From contig JAAXWG010000001.1 in assembly GCA_013350285.1 (NCBI GenBank), forward strand, positions 1-64,000: 64,000 nucleotides of DNA. The letters are read 5' to 3'. Source of the DNA: Candidatus Altimarinota bacterium (lineage in GTDB: Bacteria > Patescibacteriota > Gracilibacteria > BD1-5 > UBA6164). The translations under genes and the position numbers were made by a program. This document shows positions 8,607 to 19,958 of the stretch, in pieces. The notes beneath the pieces are model-generated. The model had not been told where the DNA came from. It ran no database searches and saw only the letters and a program-made list of their open reading frames with translations. Each line of letters begins with the position of its first letter. The first letter of the stretch is position 1.

Positions 8607-9938
8607 ATGCAACAAAAAACAAAAAAAACTTCTCAACAAAGTAAAAAAAATATAAATACCGAGGAATTAAAAAATACTATTCTTTCTCAAGAAGAGAAAA
8701 AACAATATTATTCGAGTAAATTTGAAAAAATAGAAGCTCGTGTAAAAGAAAATCTCAAAAATCAAAATACAGATGAAGCTCTCAAAGATATTACTATTGG
8801 AGCAATGGTTGTATGAAGCTCTGACATTCACTATGAATTATTTGAAAAAGATGTAAGAGTAAGATTTAGAATAGATGGAATCCTTGTTGATATTTTTGAT
8901 TTAACTCAAAAAGAATATAAATGAATTTTAGAAAGATTAAAATATTCAGCTTGACTCAAACTTAATATCCTTGATATTCCTCAAGATGGAAAATACAATG
9001 TAAAAATAGATGAAGAAAAAAAAGTTGATATAAGAGTTTCTACTCTCCCAACAAAATATTGAGAAAATACAGTTTGTAGAATACTTGATTCTTGAAAAAC
9101 AATTATAGATTTTAGTGATTTGTGATTTTTTTGGACTTCAGAAAGAATGATACAAAAAATAATTCATAAAAAAACTGGTCTTGTACTTGTTACTTGACCA
9201 ACAGGTTCATGAAAAACAACAACTCTCTATACAATGCTTTCAAAACTCAATACAAGAGATAAAAAAATTATCACACTTGAAGATCCTATAGAATATGAAC
9301 TTCCTTGAATTATACAATCAGAAGTAAAAGAAAAAAATTGATTTTCTTTTGAAACAGGACTCAAAGCAATACTAAGACAAGACCCTGATATCATAATGGT
9401 GGGAGAAATCAGAGATTTTGAAACTCTTATGACTGCAACAAATGCTTCTCTTACAGGACATCTTGTTCTTTCTACTCTCCATACAAAAAGTGCTGCTGAA
9501 ACTCTTGATAGAATTTTAAGTATGGGACTCAAACCTTATCTTATGGCAGCAGCTCTTGATACTATTATTGCTCAAAGGCTTGTAAGAAGAATATGTCCTC
9601 ACTGTAAAAAAGAAAAAGAAAAAACAATAGAAGAAGTTGCTATCATAAGTTGAATGATGGAGGAAATAGGAATGAAATCTCTTTGAACCGATAATATAAA
9701 ACTTTATGAAGGAATATGATGTGAACACTGTAATAATAGTGGCTATCTATGAAGAGTTGGTCTTTATGAAATAATAAGTCTAAATGAAAATATAAGAAAT
9801 ATAATGAGATCGGGAGGAACAAGTGAAGATATCATTAGAGAAGCAAGAAATGGTGATCTTATAACTATGAAAGAGGATGGGATATTAAAAGCTATTCAAT
9901 GACATACTACAATAGAAGAAATTCTCAGAGTTATATAA
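8607..9938 (+). CDS. pilB: Type IV pilus assembly ATPase PilB/GspE
   Basis: A 443-residue secretion ATPase. Walker A is GPTGSGKTTT (about residues 197-206), with its first and last Gly written TGA. An Asp box ([12 protein letters not shown]), Walker B ([16 protein letters not shown]) and His box ([16 protein letters not shown]) follow in order, then the four-Cys zinc site (CPHC and CEHC). The N-terminal domain is shorter than in proteobacterial PilB. It powers pilus extension at the inner face of the membrane. Pilin-like genes in the window (40222, 49490) fit with a working pilus. Confidence 0.95.
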
Positions 9939-10011
9939 TTTCTTTTTTCAAAATTTGTAAATATAAAATTTTTCTATACAATAATAAAAATTATTTATAG
10001 ATATATTATTT

Positions 10012-10854
10012 ATGAAATTAAAAATACTTATCAGCATAATCATCTTTCATTTTTTTACAATGGGAGCCTTTGCTAGTTGAGATGATGCAAGTACTTGTGA
10101 AACAAATGAATGAATGAGTCTTTATTCATGCCGTGTAAAAAATATTTGTAATAGCTACAAAGATTGAGTGAGTTTCCTTTATGATATTGAAAATTATGAA
10201 AATGCTGATGATTATAAAACAAATAATCAACTATGATATATATCTCTCGAAAGTGCAAAAGATATCTATCAAAAAAATATTTCTAGCATTTATAAATGTG
10301 CAATCATTAATGTACAAAAAAAATCACTTACAAAGCTTAAAGAAGAGTTTATAAAAATGGAAAATACCTGAACTCTTTGAAATAGAATAAAAAGTAAAAT
10401 AGAAGCAAAAATACAAAAAGTAGAGCTCCAATGAACGAGTCTCGGATGTAAAAATAGTACAGAAACTGATATATATTCAAAACTCAATATACTGAAGCAA
10501 ACTACTTATGAAATGTGTAGGTATGTAGTTTATCTTGAATATTTAAAATCTTACTACAAAATTCCTTCTAAATTACTTGATACAGAAAACAAAAACAATG
10601 AATCTTATACTTTTTCTGAAACTATCAGAAAATCTATGGAAGTAAACAATAAAATACAAGAAGAAAAAATTCATAGCTACAAGGTATTTCCTGTTGTATT
10701 TCATGCTTATAGTGAATATGAAAATAATCTTCCAAGTCACCTTTTTTTAGAACTTATTAGAGAAGATTATCTTGTTATACGAGATAAGCTTCAAGATGCA
10801 TTAAGTCCTATTAATCAAGTAGGATATAAAATAATGAATGCTATGCAAGAATAA
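10012..10854 (+). CDS. Secreted Cys-containing protein of unknown function
   Basis: A 280-residue protein that begins with a clear signal peptide (MKLKILISIIIFHFFTMGAFA then SGDD). At least six Cys lie in the first 175 residues, including CRVKNIC, and could form disulfides outside the cell. The rest is helical and charged. It follows pilB by 73 bp on the same strand, so a link with pili or surface attachment is possible. I do not recognise the family. Confidence 0.7.
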
Positions 10855-10872
10855 TATTATTAATATGTATAA

Positions 10873-11295
10873 ATGGAAAAATATGCTATAGTAGGCCATC
10901 AAGTTGTTTGTTCTGCTTTTATTGAAAAAGATAAAAAATTTCTCATTGTTATGTGTCCTAAGTTCAAGGTATGGAGAGTGCCTTGAGGAAGACCTGAATA
11001 CTGAGAAAAAGTGGAAAAAACTCTTATAAGGGAAATGCAAGAAGAAGTTGGAATTAGTTTTGAAAATCCAATTTTTGTTGGGTTTGGTCAAGATATACAA
11101 TTATATTTTATAAAACAAAAAGAAACATCTCGTCTTATTCTATATTTTTATGTAAAAACAAATGAAGAGTTAATAATTGATTCAGATGAAGCAGAGGAAT
11201 ATAAATGGGTATCTATAGAAGAAATGAAAAAAATAGAAAATAAAGAAGGAGCCTTAAATGATTTTTTCAAAAGAAATCCAAACTTTTGAAAATAA
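10873..11295 (+). CDS. NUDIX hydrolase
   Basis: A 140-residue pyrophosphohydrolase. The Nudix box is complete: GRPEYGEKVEKTLIREMQEE followed by VGI, with the key REMQEE residues in place; two glycines of the region are TGA. The gene runs past an internal TGA near its end and adds Gly-Lys before TAA. The substrate (oxidised nucleotide, dinucleoside polyphosphate or other) cannot be told. Confidence 0.9.
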
Positions 11296-11320
11296 TATTT
11301 TCACAATAAATTAATAATAA

Positions 11321-11352
11321 AAAAAAGAGTAAGTGCAACTTACTCTTTTTTT
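11321..11352. terminator. Bidirectional terminator
   Basis: AAAAAAGAGTAAGT, GCA loop and the complementary arm ending in T, between the NUDIX gene and the convergent LysM-CHAP gene. Confidence 0.85.
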
Positions 11353-11363
11353 TATTATTTTTC

Positions 11364-12389
11364 TTAATCTACATAGATATATCCAATAATTGCTCCATCA
11401 CTTTTTGATACTTTTCTTGTTGTAACTTCATTTATACTACGATAATTCATATCTTTTATTATCAGATTACTTCCTTCCATACCAACAACTATTCCTACAT
11501 GTCCATATACTGGATTATATCCTCTTCCTTGGAAAACGATGATTGCACCAACTGAAGGAGTACTTCCTGTTGCATTTCAAGCATTTCTTGCATTTCTTAA
11601 CCAATCTTTTGCATTTCCTCTCCAATTTACATTTTTATATTGAGCAACAAACCGTGTACAATTTCACCAAGCAAATCCTTTTCCTCAAGATTTTTTTGAT
11701 AAAGCATAGTTTCCAGTATTTACTCCATTGTTTGTAGCAGTATAAGATTTTGTTCATTTTTTTGTATTTGCTGCAAAATATTTACTTGGAACAACAACTG
11801 GTTTTTTTGGTGGTTCATATTTTTTGATAGCTCATGGTATGACAATAGATTTTCCAGCAATAAGTTTATCATCTCAAGAAATATTGTTTTGTTTTTTTAT
11901 TTTTTCTTCAGATACCTCATATTTTTTTGCAAGAACAGAAAGTGTATCTCATGATTTCACTTGGTGAATAAGACCAGAAACTGGAGGAACTTTTATTGTA
12001 TCACCAGGATGAATAATAGAATTTTTTGAAAGGTTATTTGCCCAATAAATAGAATTACTAGAAATTCCAAATTTACTTGCAATTGTAGAAATAGATTCTC
12101 ATGATTTTATTTCATAATTTACTATTTCATTTATACCACTAATATCTCTCTCATCATCAAGAAGTGTATTGATAGAAAGGAAAGAATCTTTTGTCTCTAC
12201 TATAAGACCTGAGCTTCCTTCTCCTCCTTCTTCTCCTATATAAGAATCAATAATAGATGTCTCATCTATATCTCCTCTATAAAAATCAAGAACAGTACTA
12301 CTATGAACAAAAGAAGCAAGAGCCGGATAGATAGGCATTAAAAACACAACAACAAATATAACAAAGTTATATCAATAGTTATAATGCAT
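11364..12389 (-). CDS. Secreted LysM-CHAP peptidoglycan hydrolase
   Basis: A 341-residue exported protein. The hydrophobic NFVIFVVVFLMPIYPALA near the start is a signal peptide or anchor. Two LysM domains follow (NYEIKSGESISTIASKFGIS and HQVKSGDTLSVLAKKYEVS), then a CHAP domain with catalytic Cys in GNCTRFVAQ and His in GHVGIVVG. It should bind and cut peptidoglycan, in growth, division or attack on a host cell. The open frame continues about 30 codons upstream without an ATG, so a TTG start would add a basic cytoplasmic tail; I kept the first ATG. Confidence 0.88.
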
Positions 12390-12558
12390 TTTATGTTTGA
12401 CTCATTGAGAAATTGCTTCCTTTAATATACGAGAATGTCTTTTAATTTTTGCCTGTATGTTTATCTTGGATCCCAAAATCAGTTTTTAGAAAATAAAAGT
12501 CTCACTTTGTGGATTACTACAAATTCCATTATACTCCATAAATAAGACAATTGCAAAT

Positions 12559-12870
12559 TTATGCAATAGAAACTACTTGAACTTTTGTTAATTTTGGTCT
12601 AAAACCATTATTTCTTGCAAATCTTTTCTTAGATTTCATCTTAAAAATCCTTATTTTTTCCCCTTTAAACTGGTCTATAACTTTTAGTTCTATTTTTGAA
12701 CCAGAAACTGTCGGAGTTCAAACTTTTAGTTCTTTCCCATCTTCAGAAGCGATTAAAAGTGCTTCTATATTAAAAATACTTTCTAGCTCTCCATCTTGCT
12801 TTTTTACATCAATAATATCTCATTCTCTTACTATAAATTGATTTCCTCCTAATTCTATAACTGCTATCAT
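12559..12870 (-). CDS. rplU: 50S ribosomal protein L21
   Basis: A 103-residue protein of normal L21 length. MIAVIELGGNQFIVREGDII, KVGTPTVSGSKIELKV, KIRIFKMKSKKRFARNNGFR and a C-terminal TKVQVVSI match the family from end to end. rpmA does not follow on this strand, which is unusual compared with the common rplU-rpmA pair. Confidence 0.93.
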
Positions 12871-13067
12871 AAAAAAATATTAAATAATTAAACTTTATAT
12901 ATTTTGAGAATTCAAATTCCTGCAAGAAAATCAAATACTCAAACTTTTAAGTACAAAACTTAAAATCAAAATTCCCTAATTTAACTTTGACCTATAAGTC
13001 TTATCATAAAGCTCTAAAAACAAAAATCAACATTTATTAATTTCTTTTCTCAAAGTTCTAATTGGAA

Positions 13068-13142
13068 TGGCTGGGATGGTAGGGATCGAACCTACGAATG
13101 GCGGAGTCAAAGTCCGCTGCCTTACCACTTGGCTACATCCCA
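13068..13142 (-). tRNA. tRNA-Gln (anticodon TTG)
   Basis: A 75-nt cloverleaf on the minus strand: acceptor TGGGATG pairing with CATCCCA, anticodon loop CTTTGAC with anticodon TTG, T-arm GTAGG-TTCGATC-CCTAC, discriminator G and an encoded CCA end. Confidence 0.95.
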
Positions 13143-13270
13143 ATAACTCTACAATAAAGCTCAAACATTATATAAAATATAAAAATTTGTCAAAAAAAAA
13201 GTATTTTTTTTGAATTTTTTTTATTTCTTTTTATACTAAAATCATATTTTAAAAGCTAACTTTGAAAACT

Positions 13271-13711
13271 ATGTTTGAATTTCTCAAATTTTTGACAAAA
13301 AGACCAAGTGATAAAACAATACTTATTTGAAGAATAATATTTTGAATTCTTCTTATTGGAGTGTTTTATTATAATCTCATTATACTTGGAAAATGAATTG
13401 ATTTTCCTTTTGTAGGAAAAGAAAACATACTGTATGTAAAATACGGAATTACTGCTCTTTGAATTATTCCTCTACTTTTATGAATAACAAATTTATGTTT
13501 ATTTAAAAGTAAATATGTAAGGATAATACAGGTAATATTTGGAGTTATACTTATATATATTTCTTCTCTCATTCAAGAAAGTCCAAGTCTTGATTTTGAT
13601 ACCCTTATCTTTCTTATGGCTCTTCTTCCTCTTATAGCATGAGCAAGTGGAAAATGTATTACAAGTAAGTGCTTGAAATACTGACAAAAAATCACAAAAG
13701 TAAGAGTCTAA
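13271..13711 (+). CDS. Small integral membrane protein, unknown function
   Basis: A 146-residue protein with about four hydrophobic segments (IIFGILLIGVFYYNLIIL, YGITALGIIPLLLGI, VIFGVILIYISSLI, LIFLMALLPLIAGA) and a short C-terminal tail with two Cys (GKCITSKC). I do not recognise the family. A terminator follows. Confidence 0.7.
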
Positions 13712-13712
13712 T

Positions 13713-13742
13713 AAAAATAGAGTTCGTTTGAACTCTATTTTT
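13713..13742. terminator. Bidirectional terminator
   Basis: AAAAATAGAGTTC, GTTT loop and perfect complementary arm between two convergent genes; it reaches into the stop codon of the minus-strand gene. Confidence 0.8.
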
Positions 13743-14592
13743 ATTTCATCAGAAGTAATCCTATAAAAGCAATAAGACTTCAAAATATTTTCCTTTGAAA
13801 ATCTTCTCTTTCATTGAGAAATATAGCTCAAAAAATGAAAATAAGTACTATTTTAAAAGTTGTTATAGAAGAAACAAGACTAAGATTTCAAACCACAAAA
13901 ACTAAAACTACCCAAGAAAGAGATTGAAGAAATCTCAGTCATCAAGTTATAAAAATATCTTTTTTTGTATATTGGCTTTTTTCTTTTGCAAAAAATGCAA
14001 CAATTCACAAAAATATACACTGACTCCACCAACTCAACATCGTTCCGGCACTAAATCCTGTCATTTTTTGTAAGGCTCTCTCAGCAGTAATAACGATTCC
14101 AAGAAAAATTCAAGATAGAAGCATCAAAAGAAAGTATTTATCAAACTTAAATCTTCAAATCTTATGTTTTTTTGAAACAATTAGTATTCAAAAAAGAAGT
14201 AAAATTGTTCCTAATATTTGGATGTAACTTAATTTTTCATCAAGAAAAAAAGTTGCAAGAATAATAGAAACAGGAGTATAAATATTACTTACAAGAGTTG
14301 TGATTCCTGCATCTACATATTTTTGAGAAATATAGGAAAATATAAAATATAATCCTCAAGATATTCAACAAACGAGAGATAAGCCTACTATAAAAAATAT
14401 ATTTCAAGATATATGAAATTTTTCAAAAAAAGGAAGAAAAAGTCATAAAATACTTACAACAAAAGTAATCTGAAAAGCAAAAAGTATTTGTCATTTATTA
14501 TCATGATTTTTCTTTGTTGCAAGCCGTCTTCTTTGAAGAGGAGAAATACTTGCAAAAACAAAGAAAAAAATATAACTTAGTATTTCTAGCAT
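13741..14592 (-). CDS. EamA/DMT family permease
   Basis: A 283-residue protein with ten predicted membrane segments arranged as two EamA repeats of five. YVDAGITTLVSNIYTPVSIIL and GNLSLVSSITTFKIVLIF occupy equivalent places at the end of each repeat, as usual in the drug/metabolite transporter superfamily. The substrate is unknown. Another member, more divergent, is in the tryptophan operon at 58089. Confidence 0.85.
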
Positions 14593-14604
14593 TATATTTT
14601 TATA

Positions 14605-14948
14605 TTAATCAACTATCTTATGCTGTTCCAAATACCATTTAGGAGCATTTACACAAGAATTAAAGACAATTGCTTCCCTTCTACCCAATAAATTTCGCCT
14701 TTTTCAAAAAAATAAAGATCTCATTCATTGATTTCAAAATCTCATTTTTCTGAATGTATAATAGCTTCTCATGATACAACATAATAAATCTCTTCACATT
14801 CTTCATTTATAACTCTTTTTTCTTGAGGATATCTTCCATCAATAAATGCTCGAGCAAAACTAAAAAATTCACTTGGAAGTGAGTATTCAAAAACACTACA
14901 TTCTGGAGAATTTTCAAATTTTTGAGTTTGATTTTTTTTGATGAGCAT
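14605..14948 (-). pseudogene. Cupin-domain protein with an apparent frameshift
   Basis: The first 99 codons (14649-14948) give a small cupin: EECEEIYYVVSGEAIIHSE, GDFEINEGDLYFFEKGEIYWV. Then the frame ends early. In the next frame the DNA continues with AIVFNSCVNAPKWYLEQHKI and a stop at 14605, which is a normal cupin ending. The frame changes around 14671-14680 (minus-strand GAAGGGAAGCA). One lost or gained base explains this; a sequencing error is equally possible. Confidence 0.65.
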
Positions 14949-14989
14949 AATTTTTTTTAAAAAATAATTTCACTATTCATTTTTCACTA

Positions 14990-16309
14990 TTAAGCCTTCC
15001 CTATTAAAAGCTCTTTTGCTGGATCATAAAAATCAAGTTTTTCTTTTCCTATTTTTTCTATTATATATTCTATAAGTTCTTCTTTTTTTATTTCTGCTTG
15101 GGTTCCTGCTTCCATATTTCTTACTTGAAATTTTCCACTTCTTGCCTCCATAACTCCTACTATTACTACAAATTTCGCTCCTATTCTTTGAGCCTTGAGC
15201 ATTTGTTCTTTTAATGAGGGAGTTCAAAGAGAAGAAAGTGTATTGATTCATTTTGCTCTTGCTTCAAGACTGAGTGGAAGAACTATTTCTTTTGCTTCAT
15301 CACCAAGTTGAACAAAATAAAGATCTATTCTATCTTTACTTTTTATATTAATATTATTTTCTTTTAATATTTTTATAATTCTCTCTATTCTTACGGTAAA
15401 ACCACTTGCTGGAATTTCTTGTTCATAGCCCATTTTTTCTGCCATCATATCATATCTTCCACCGACTACAAGATTTTTTCCTGTATCTTTGAGTGCAAGT
15501 TTCCAGACACTATTATTATAATATTGAAGAAGATGAACAAGTGTATGATCCTCTCTATAAGGAATTCAAAGTATATCAAGATACTTTTTCATTTTTGTAT
15601 AATACTCTTTTGATTCTTTTTTAAGAAATTTGACAGCTGATGGTGCTTGACGGGCAAGAATTTGCTCATCTTCAAGTGAAGATACGAGAAGCATAAATGG
15701 ATTTTTTTCTAGATTTTCTATTGATTCTGGTGAAAGAAGATGTTTTTTATTTTCATAAAAATTTCTTAGTTCTTCTTTGTATTTTTCTATTTCTTTTTTA
15801 TTTCAAAAAGAATTAATAACAAGCTCGTATTTTCCATCAAGTCCAATACTTGAAAGAATTTTATAATTTATATAAATTTGTTGCACATCCAAAATAGGGT
15901 CTTGTTCGCCTATAACCTCTCCTCAAATAGTATAAAATTGTTTTAATCATGATTCTACTCAAAGAGAATCTTTTCTAAAGTAACGATCAATGTGATAAAA
16001 ATGTATTGGCTGAATTTCTTCTGACATATTGGCATCCACATAAGCTCTAAGAACTCAAACGGCAGCATCAGAACGAAGCGATAATGCAACTCCATCATCA
16101 TCTACAAAACTATAAACCGTTTTTTTCATAATATCTGTTCCTGCATATACTTTTTCTAGTGTAGAAGTATACTCCAAAAGAGGAGTTGATATCCTTCTAT
16201 ATCAATTTTTACGAAGTTCATGGCGATACACTTTTTTGAGAAATGTAAAAAATCTATGATCATCTGGAAGAAAATCTCTCATTCAAATAACTCTTTTTAT
16301 TTCATTCAT
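14990..16309 (-). CDS. hisS: Histidyl-tRNA synthetase
   Basis: A 439-residue class II synthetase. GMRDFLPDD opens the protein, RYFRKDSLGVESGLKQFYTI covers motif 2, and the C-terminal part has GGRYDMMAEKMG and GFTVRIERII of motif 3, then an anticodon-binding domain ending in MEAGTQAEIKKEEL. It charges tRNA-His in the cytoplasm. Length and order are normal. Confidence 0.93.
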
Positions 16310-16435
16310 AATAGTTTTTTAGGTATAAAAAATTGCTTGTTTTACATAATATAATATTTTTTTTATTTTCAAAGTTGTTTTTCTTTTTTTTTTTATATAA
16401 TCTTTTAGAATTAAAAAATTAAAAATTAAAAATTT

Positions 16436-17023
16436 ATGCTACAAAAACTAAACGAATCTCTTTTAGCTTATTTTAATAGTTTTGCATCAAACGGATTTAT
16501 AGAAAGCATTGTTTCTATTTTTGCTGATGCTCCTATATTCTTCCTTCCTCTATTTTTTATAGCAACATGGATTTTTTACTGAATAAAAAAACAAAGAAAT
16601 TCCCAAGAGGAAATACTCTTTATATTTTATTCAGTCATATTAGGAATACTTATAACTCTTATCATACAACAATTTATTCAACTAGAAAGACCTGAAAATT
16701 ATTTAAAAGGGGCTGGAAAATTACTTCTTAATCATGTTCCTGATGCCTCTTTCCCATCAGACCATGCAACGGTAAGCTTTGCTTTCCTCACTGCTTTATT
16801 TCTTGCTCATTATAGAAAAACTTTTTGGATTTTTCTTCCATTTGTAATAACTATGAATCTTTCAAGAATTATTGCATGAGTGCATTGGCCTTTTGATATT
16901 ATTGCCTGAATGTTTATTGGAATAACAGCAAGTATCATAGTATTTGCTTTTCTAAAAAAGACAAGTTTTATTAAAAAAATTAACTCAAGTCTTATAAAAA
17001 TTTCTCTTTTTTTAAAATTATAA
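16436..17023 (+). CDS. PAP2-family phosphatase (undecaprenyl-diphosphatase-like)
   Basis: A 195-residue membrane protein with five or six membrane segments and the acid-phosphatase motifs ERPENY, PSDHATVSFA and SRIIAGVHWPFDIIAG. The last carries the catalytic Arg, His and Asp. The Gly in AGVHWP is TGA. Family members remove phosphate from undecaprenyl pyrophosphate. murG follows after 9 bp, which supports a role in recycling the peptidoglycan lipid carrier. Confidence 0.87.
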
Positions 17024-17032
17024 TTTTTTTGT

Positions 17033-18064
17033 ATGATAAAAACAATTGCTCTCTCATGATGAGGAACAGGATGACATATTTTTCCTCTTTTATCGCTTTA
17101 TAATTTCCTCAAAGAAGAAGAAAATTATCGTTTTATATGGATGTGAGAAGAGTTCTCTCTTGAAGAAAAAATAGCACAAAAAAATCAAATCAAATTTCTC
17201 TCTCTTTCTACTGGAAAATTAAGAAGATATTTTGACTTAAAAAATTTTTATGAACCACTCAAAAATATGACATGAGTGATTCAGGCTCTCTATTACATAA
17301 AAAAATACAATATAGACATTATTTTTTCAAAAGGATGATATGTCAGTGTTCCTGTTTGTATTGCTGCAAAAATTCTTGGTAAAAAAATATATATTCACGA
17401 ATCTGATACTGTAACCTGATTATCAAATAAATTTATTTCAAAATTTGCAACAAAAATATTTTATTCTTTTCCTCATCCTCTGATTGATGGGCAAAAACAT
17501 ATTCTCTCTGGGCAAATTCTTAATCCTGAACTCATAGATAATATTGAAAGTATAGAAAAAGAAGAAAATGAAACCCTTCATATTCTTGTAATAGCATGAA
17601 GTCAAGGTTCAACAATAATATTCAAAAGCCTCCTTTCTCTTCTTGATAATTTACAAGACATAGATTTTACGATTATTCTCTGAGAAAAAAATCTCCATTT
17701 CCGTGAGAATTTTTCAAGATTTTCAAATGTAACTCTCTATGATTTTATTTCCCAAGAAGAGCTTGGACAAGTATACAAAGATACTGATATTGCTATCACA
17801 AGAGCTTGAGCAACCACTCTTTTTGAACTTTATTATTTTGGAATCCATAGTATTATTATTCCTCTCAAAAGCTCAGCTTGACACCATCAAGAAAAAAATG
17901 CTCAATTTTTTAAAAAGAGTTTTTCAAGTGATGTATTAGATGAAGATGAAGATCTCAGCAATGCCTTGTTAGAACTTTTACAAAAATACAAAGATTTAAG
18001 AAAAGTGTGACTCAATATAGAAAACTTTTTTGAACCTCTCAATATTATAAAAAAGTATTTGTAA
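17033..18064 (+). CDS. murG: MurG, lipid II-forming GlcNAc transferase
   Basis: A 343-residue glycosyltransferase. The N-terminal loop reads SGGGTGGHIFPLLSL, with several of these Gly codons as TGA; SKGGYVSVPVCIAAKILGKK and IHESDTVTGLSNK follow as in all MurG. The C-terminal domain has ITRAGATTLFELYYFG in the donor-binding region. It adds GlcNAc from UDP-GlcNAc to lipid I at the inner face of the membrane. It probably shares a transcript with the PAP2 gene. Confidence 0.93.
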
Positions 18065-18152
18065 TATTAAAAATATTCACACAAAAATAATTAAAAAAAC
18101 AAAAAATATAATTTTTGTAAAAACTTATTGTATATTACAAAATAATCAAACT

Positions 18153-18193
18153 AAAAAGAAAGGAATTTTATAAAAAAACTCCTTTCTTTTTTT
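18153..18193 (+). terminator. Intrinsic terminator
   Basis: AAAAAGAAAGGA, a loop of about 15 nt, TCCTTTCTTTTT and more T, 88 bp after murG. Confidence 0.75.
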
Positions 18194-18256
18194 GACTCTA
18201 TTTTTTGAGTGTGTTACAATAAAACTACAAAAATTATAATTAAAACAAAAACAAAT

Positions 18257-19039
18257 ATGTGAAGTGATTTTAGTCAAAGTTTAAAAACTTTTTCTCCTAT
18301 TTCTCTTAGTGAGCTCAATGTACAAGCAAGTTTTCTTGATAGAATAGATACAAAATATATTATGAATGAAGATGAATTTGAAAAAATACTCAAAGATTTA
18401 GAAGATAAATTTTATATTCTTGAAATAAATGGAAGGTCAATATTTGAATACTCAAGTATTTATATGGATAGTGAAAATTATGATTTTTATTATCAACATC
18501 AAAATAAACAAAATCCAAGAACAAAGGTAAGAACTCGCCTTTATATAGAAAGTAACATAGCCTTTTTTGAATACAAACAAAAAGACACAAAAGTAACAAG
18601 AAAATTTAGATACCAATTTGATCCAAGTGAACATGGAAAAATAGGAAAAGAAGCAACAAAGTTTTTTGAATGAACTTATCAAAGTCTTTATGGAAAAGCA
18701 CCAGAAACAATATTTCCTTCACTAGAAACAAGATACAATAGACTTACTTTTTGTAGTAAGAAAAATGATGAAAGACTTACTGTAGATTTTCATATTGCTT
18801 TAAAAGATTTGAGAAATAAAAAATCTCAAGAAAAATCTCTAAAAAATGTAGTAATCGTAGAAAGTAAATCAAATTCTTCAAAATGTACAAGCCAAAAAAT
18901 AATGAAAAAACACGATGTAGAAATCGCTTCTTCTTGTAGTAAATATGGACTTTGACTTGCTTATACACAAGCTGTAAAAGATTTTTCAGTATTTGAAGAT
19001 ACTATGAAAAAAATGGATAGTATAATAGAGGAAAAATAA
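18257..19039 (+). CDS. VTC-domain (polyphosphate polymerase-like) protein
   Basis: A 260-residue protein. The opening LDRIDTKYIM, then EYSSIYMDSENYDFYYQHQN, RTKVRTRLYIES, AFFEYKQKD and the Lys/Arg-lined strands are typical of the VTC domain, whose tunnel fold in yeast Vtc4 makes polyphosphate from ATP; a later VVIVESKS carries the expected acidic residue. The second codon is TGA (Met-Gly-Ser), so standard annotation would miss the start. No SPX domain or membrane segment is attached. CYTH proteins of the same triphosphate tunnel superfamily follow a few genes downstream. Confidence 0.82.
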
Positions 19040-19041
19040 TT

Positions 19042-19164
19042 TTATCTCGCTATTTTCACATAATGTAAATATTCAATCACACTTTCTTTTTTGTGATTTC
19101 TATTTTCTGTTTTATCTGCTTTAAATCTCTGATATTTTTTTTCAAATACTTTTATTACTTTATA
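19042..19164 (-). pseudogene. Short ORF, possible remnant
   Basis: About 40 codons on the minus strand without an ATG, ending RNHKKESVIEYLHYVKIAR. It follows the restriction-endonuclease gene by 20 bp and ends 3 bp from the VTC gene stop. It reads like the C-terminal end of a larger protein, perhaps a lost partner of the restriction enzyme, but this is a guess. Confidence 0.3.
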
Positions 19165-19184
19165 TTAGCAATATAATAAGAATA

Positions 19185-19655
19185 TTATATTATAAAATCT
19201 GCTATCTCTCTAATATCTTTTATAGTTAAACTTGCTTGAGCATTTAATGATCTTGGCATTTTTTTATTTAATTCAATAAAAATTTTAGCAATACTAATAT
19301 CCAATCATAATTTATCAATAATTCTTTCAGTATTTACTCATATTATTTCAATAATCTTATCTTTCTCTTTATTGGGGATAAAAAATAATGTGAATGTTTT
19401 TTGCCTAGAAGAGTTATCAATTCAAACTACTACTTCACTATACCTAATTAAATCTAACCAAACACTTTTTCACTTTTTAAACTCAATATTCAATCATTCC
19501 CATTTTGCATCCCAATATCTTCAAGTATTTTCTTCCATAAATAATACCTTACAAATATCTCAATCATAACTACTATTATTTTTTAAAAAATCTCACACTA
19601 AATTATGTTTTAGCGAAACTAAGTAAATCTTTAGTTCATTTATTTTATAATCCAT
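19185..19655 (-). CDS. Putative type II restriction endonuclease
   Basis: A 156-residue protein with a PD-(D/E)xK-like centre: RYWDAKWEGLNIEFKKGKS, with Asp49, Glu58 and Lys60 in the usual spacing. Its start overlaps the end of the upstream C-protein gene by 11 bp, the arrangement found in PvuII-type controlled restriction systems, where small homodimeric enzymes of about this length are common. I do not recognise the specificity. No methyltransferase gene is adjacent on either strand, so either the partner lies elsewhere or the system has decayed. Confidence 0.6.
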
Positions 19656-19854
19656 CAAATAAATCTTTAATATTAACATTTAAAGCCTTTGCTATTTTTT
19701 GAATATTTTCTAATGTTATATTTTTTTCTCATCTTTCTATATTTCAAATATAAGTTCTATGTAATTTTGCTTTAAATCAGAGTCCTTCCTGAGATAATCA
19801 AGTATTTAATCTCAATTTCCTTACATTAACTCAAAAAATTTCTTTTATATTCAT
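19645..19854 (-). CDS. XRE-type controller (C) protein of a restriction system
   Basis: A 69-residue helix-turn-helix protein. VRKLRLNTGLSQEGLGFKAK, LHRTYIGNIERGEKNIT and LENIQKIAKALNVNIKDLF are the canonical XRE helices found in C proteins such as C.PvuII. It overlaps the endonuclease gene, and a two-box palindrome lies 50 bp upstream. C proteins delay nuclease expression after the system enters a new cell. Confidence 0.8.
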
Positions 19855-19903
19855 TATTAGATTGTAAATAATAAAAAATAGCCATCTTAATATAAAAAAT
19901 GAT

Positions 19904-19930
19904 GACTATAAATCTACATGCTATAAGTAG
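19904..19930 (-). promoter_or_regulatory. Candidate C-box operator
   Basis: The minus strand reads CTACTTATAGC, ATG, TAGATTTATAGTC: two half-repeats with ACTTATAG and ATTTATAGTC cores, close in plan to the GACTTATAGTC-type boxes bound by C proteins. It lies 50 bp upstream of the C-protein start. Confidence 0.55.
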
Positions 19931-19958
19931 CATAATTATTTTAACAAGAAAACTTTAT

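Noticed and set aside
19042-19164. DNA methyltransferase partner for the restriction enzyme
   Set aside because: The frame is too short, has no start and shows no methyltransferase motif; I list it only as a remnant.
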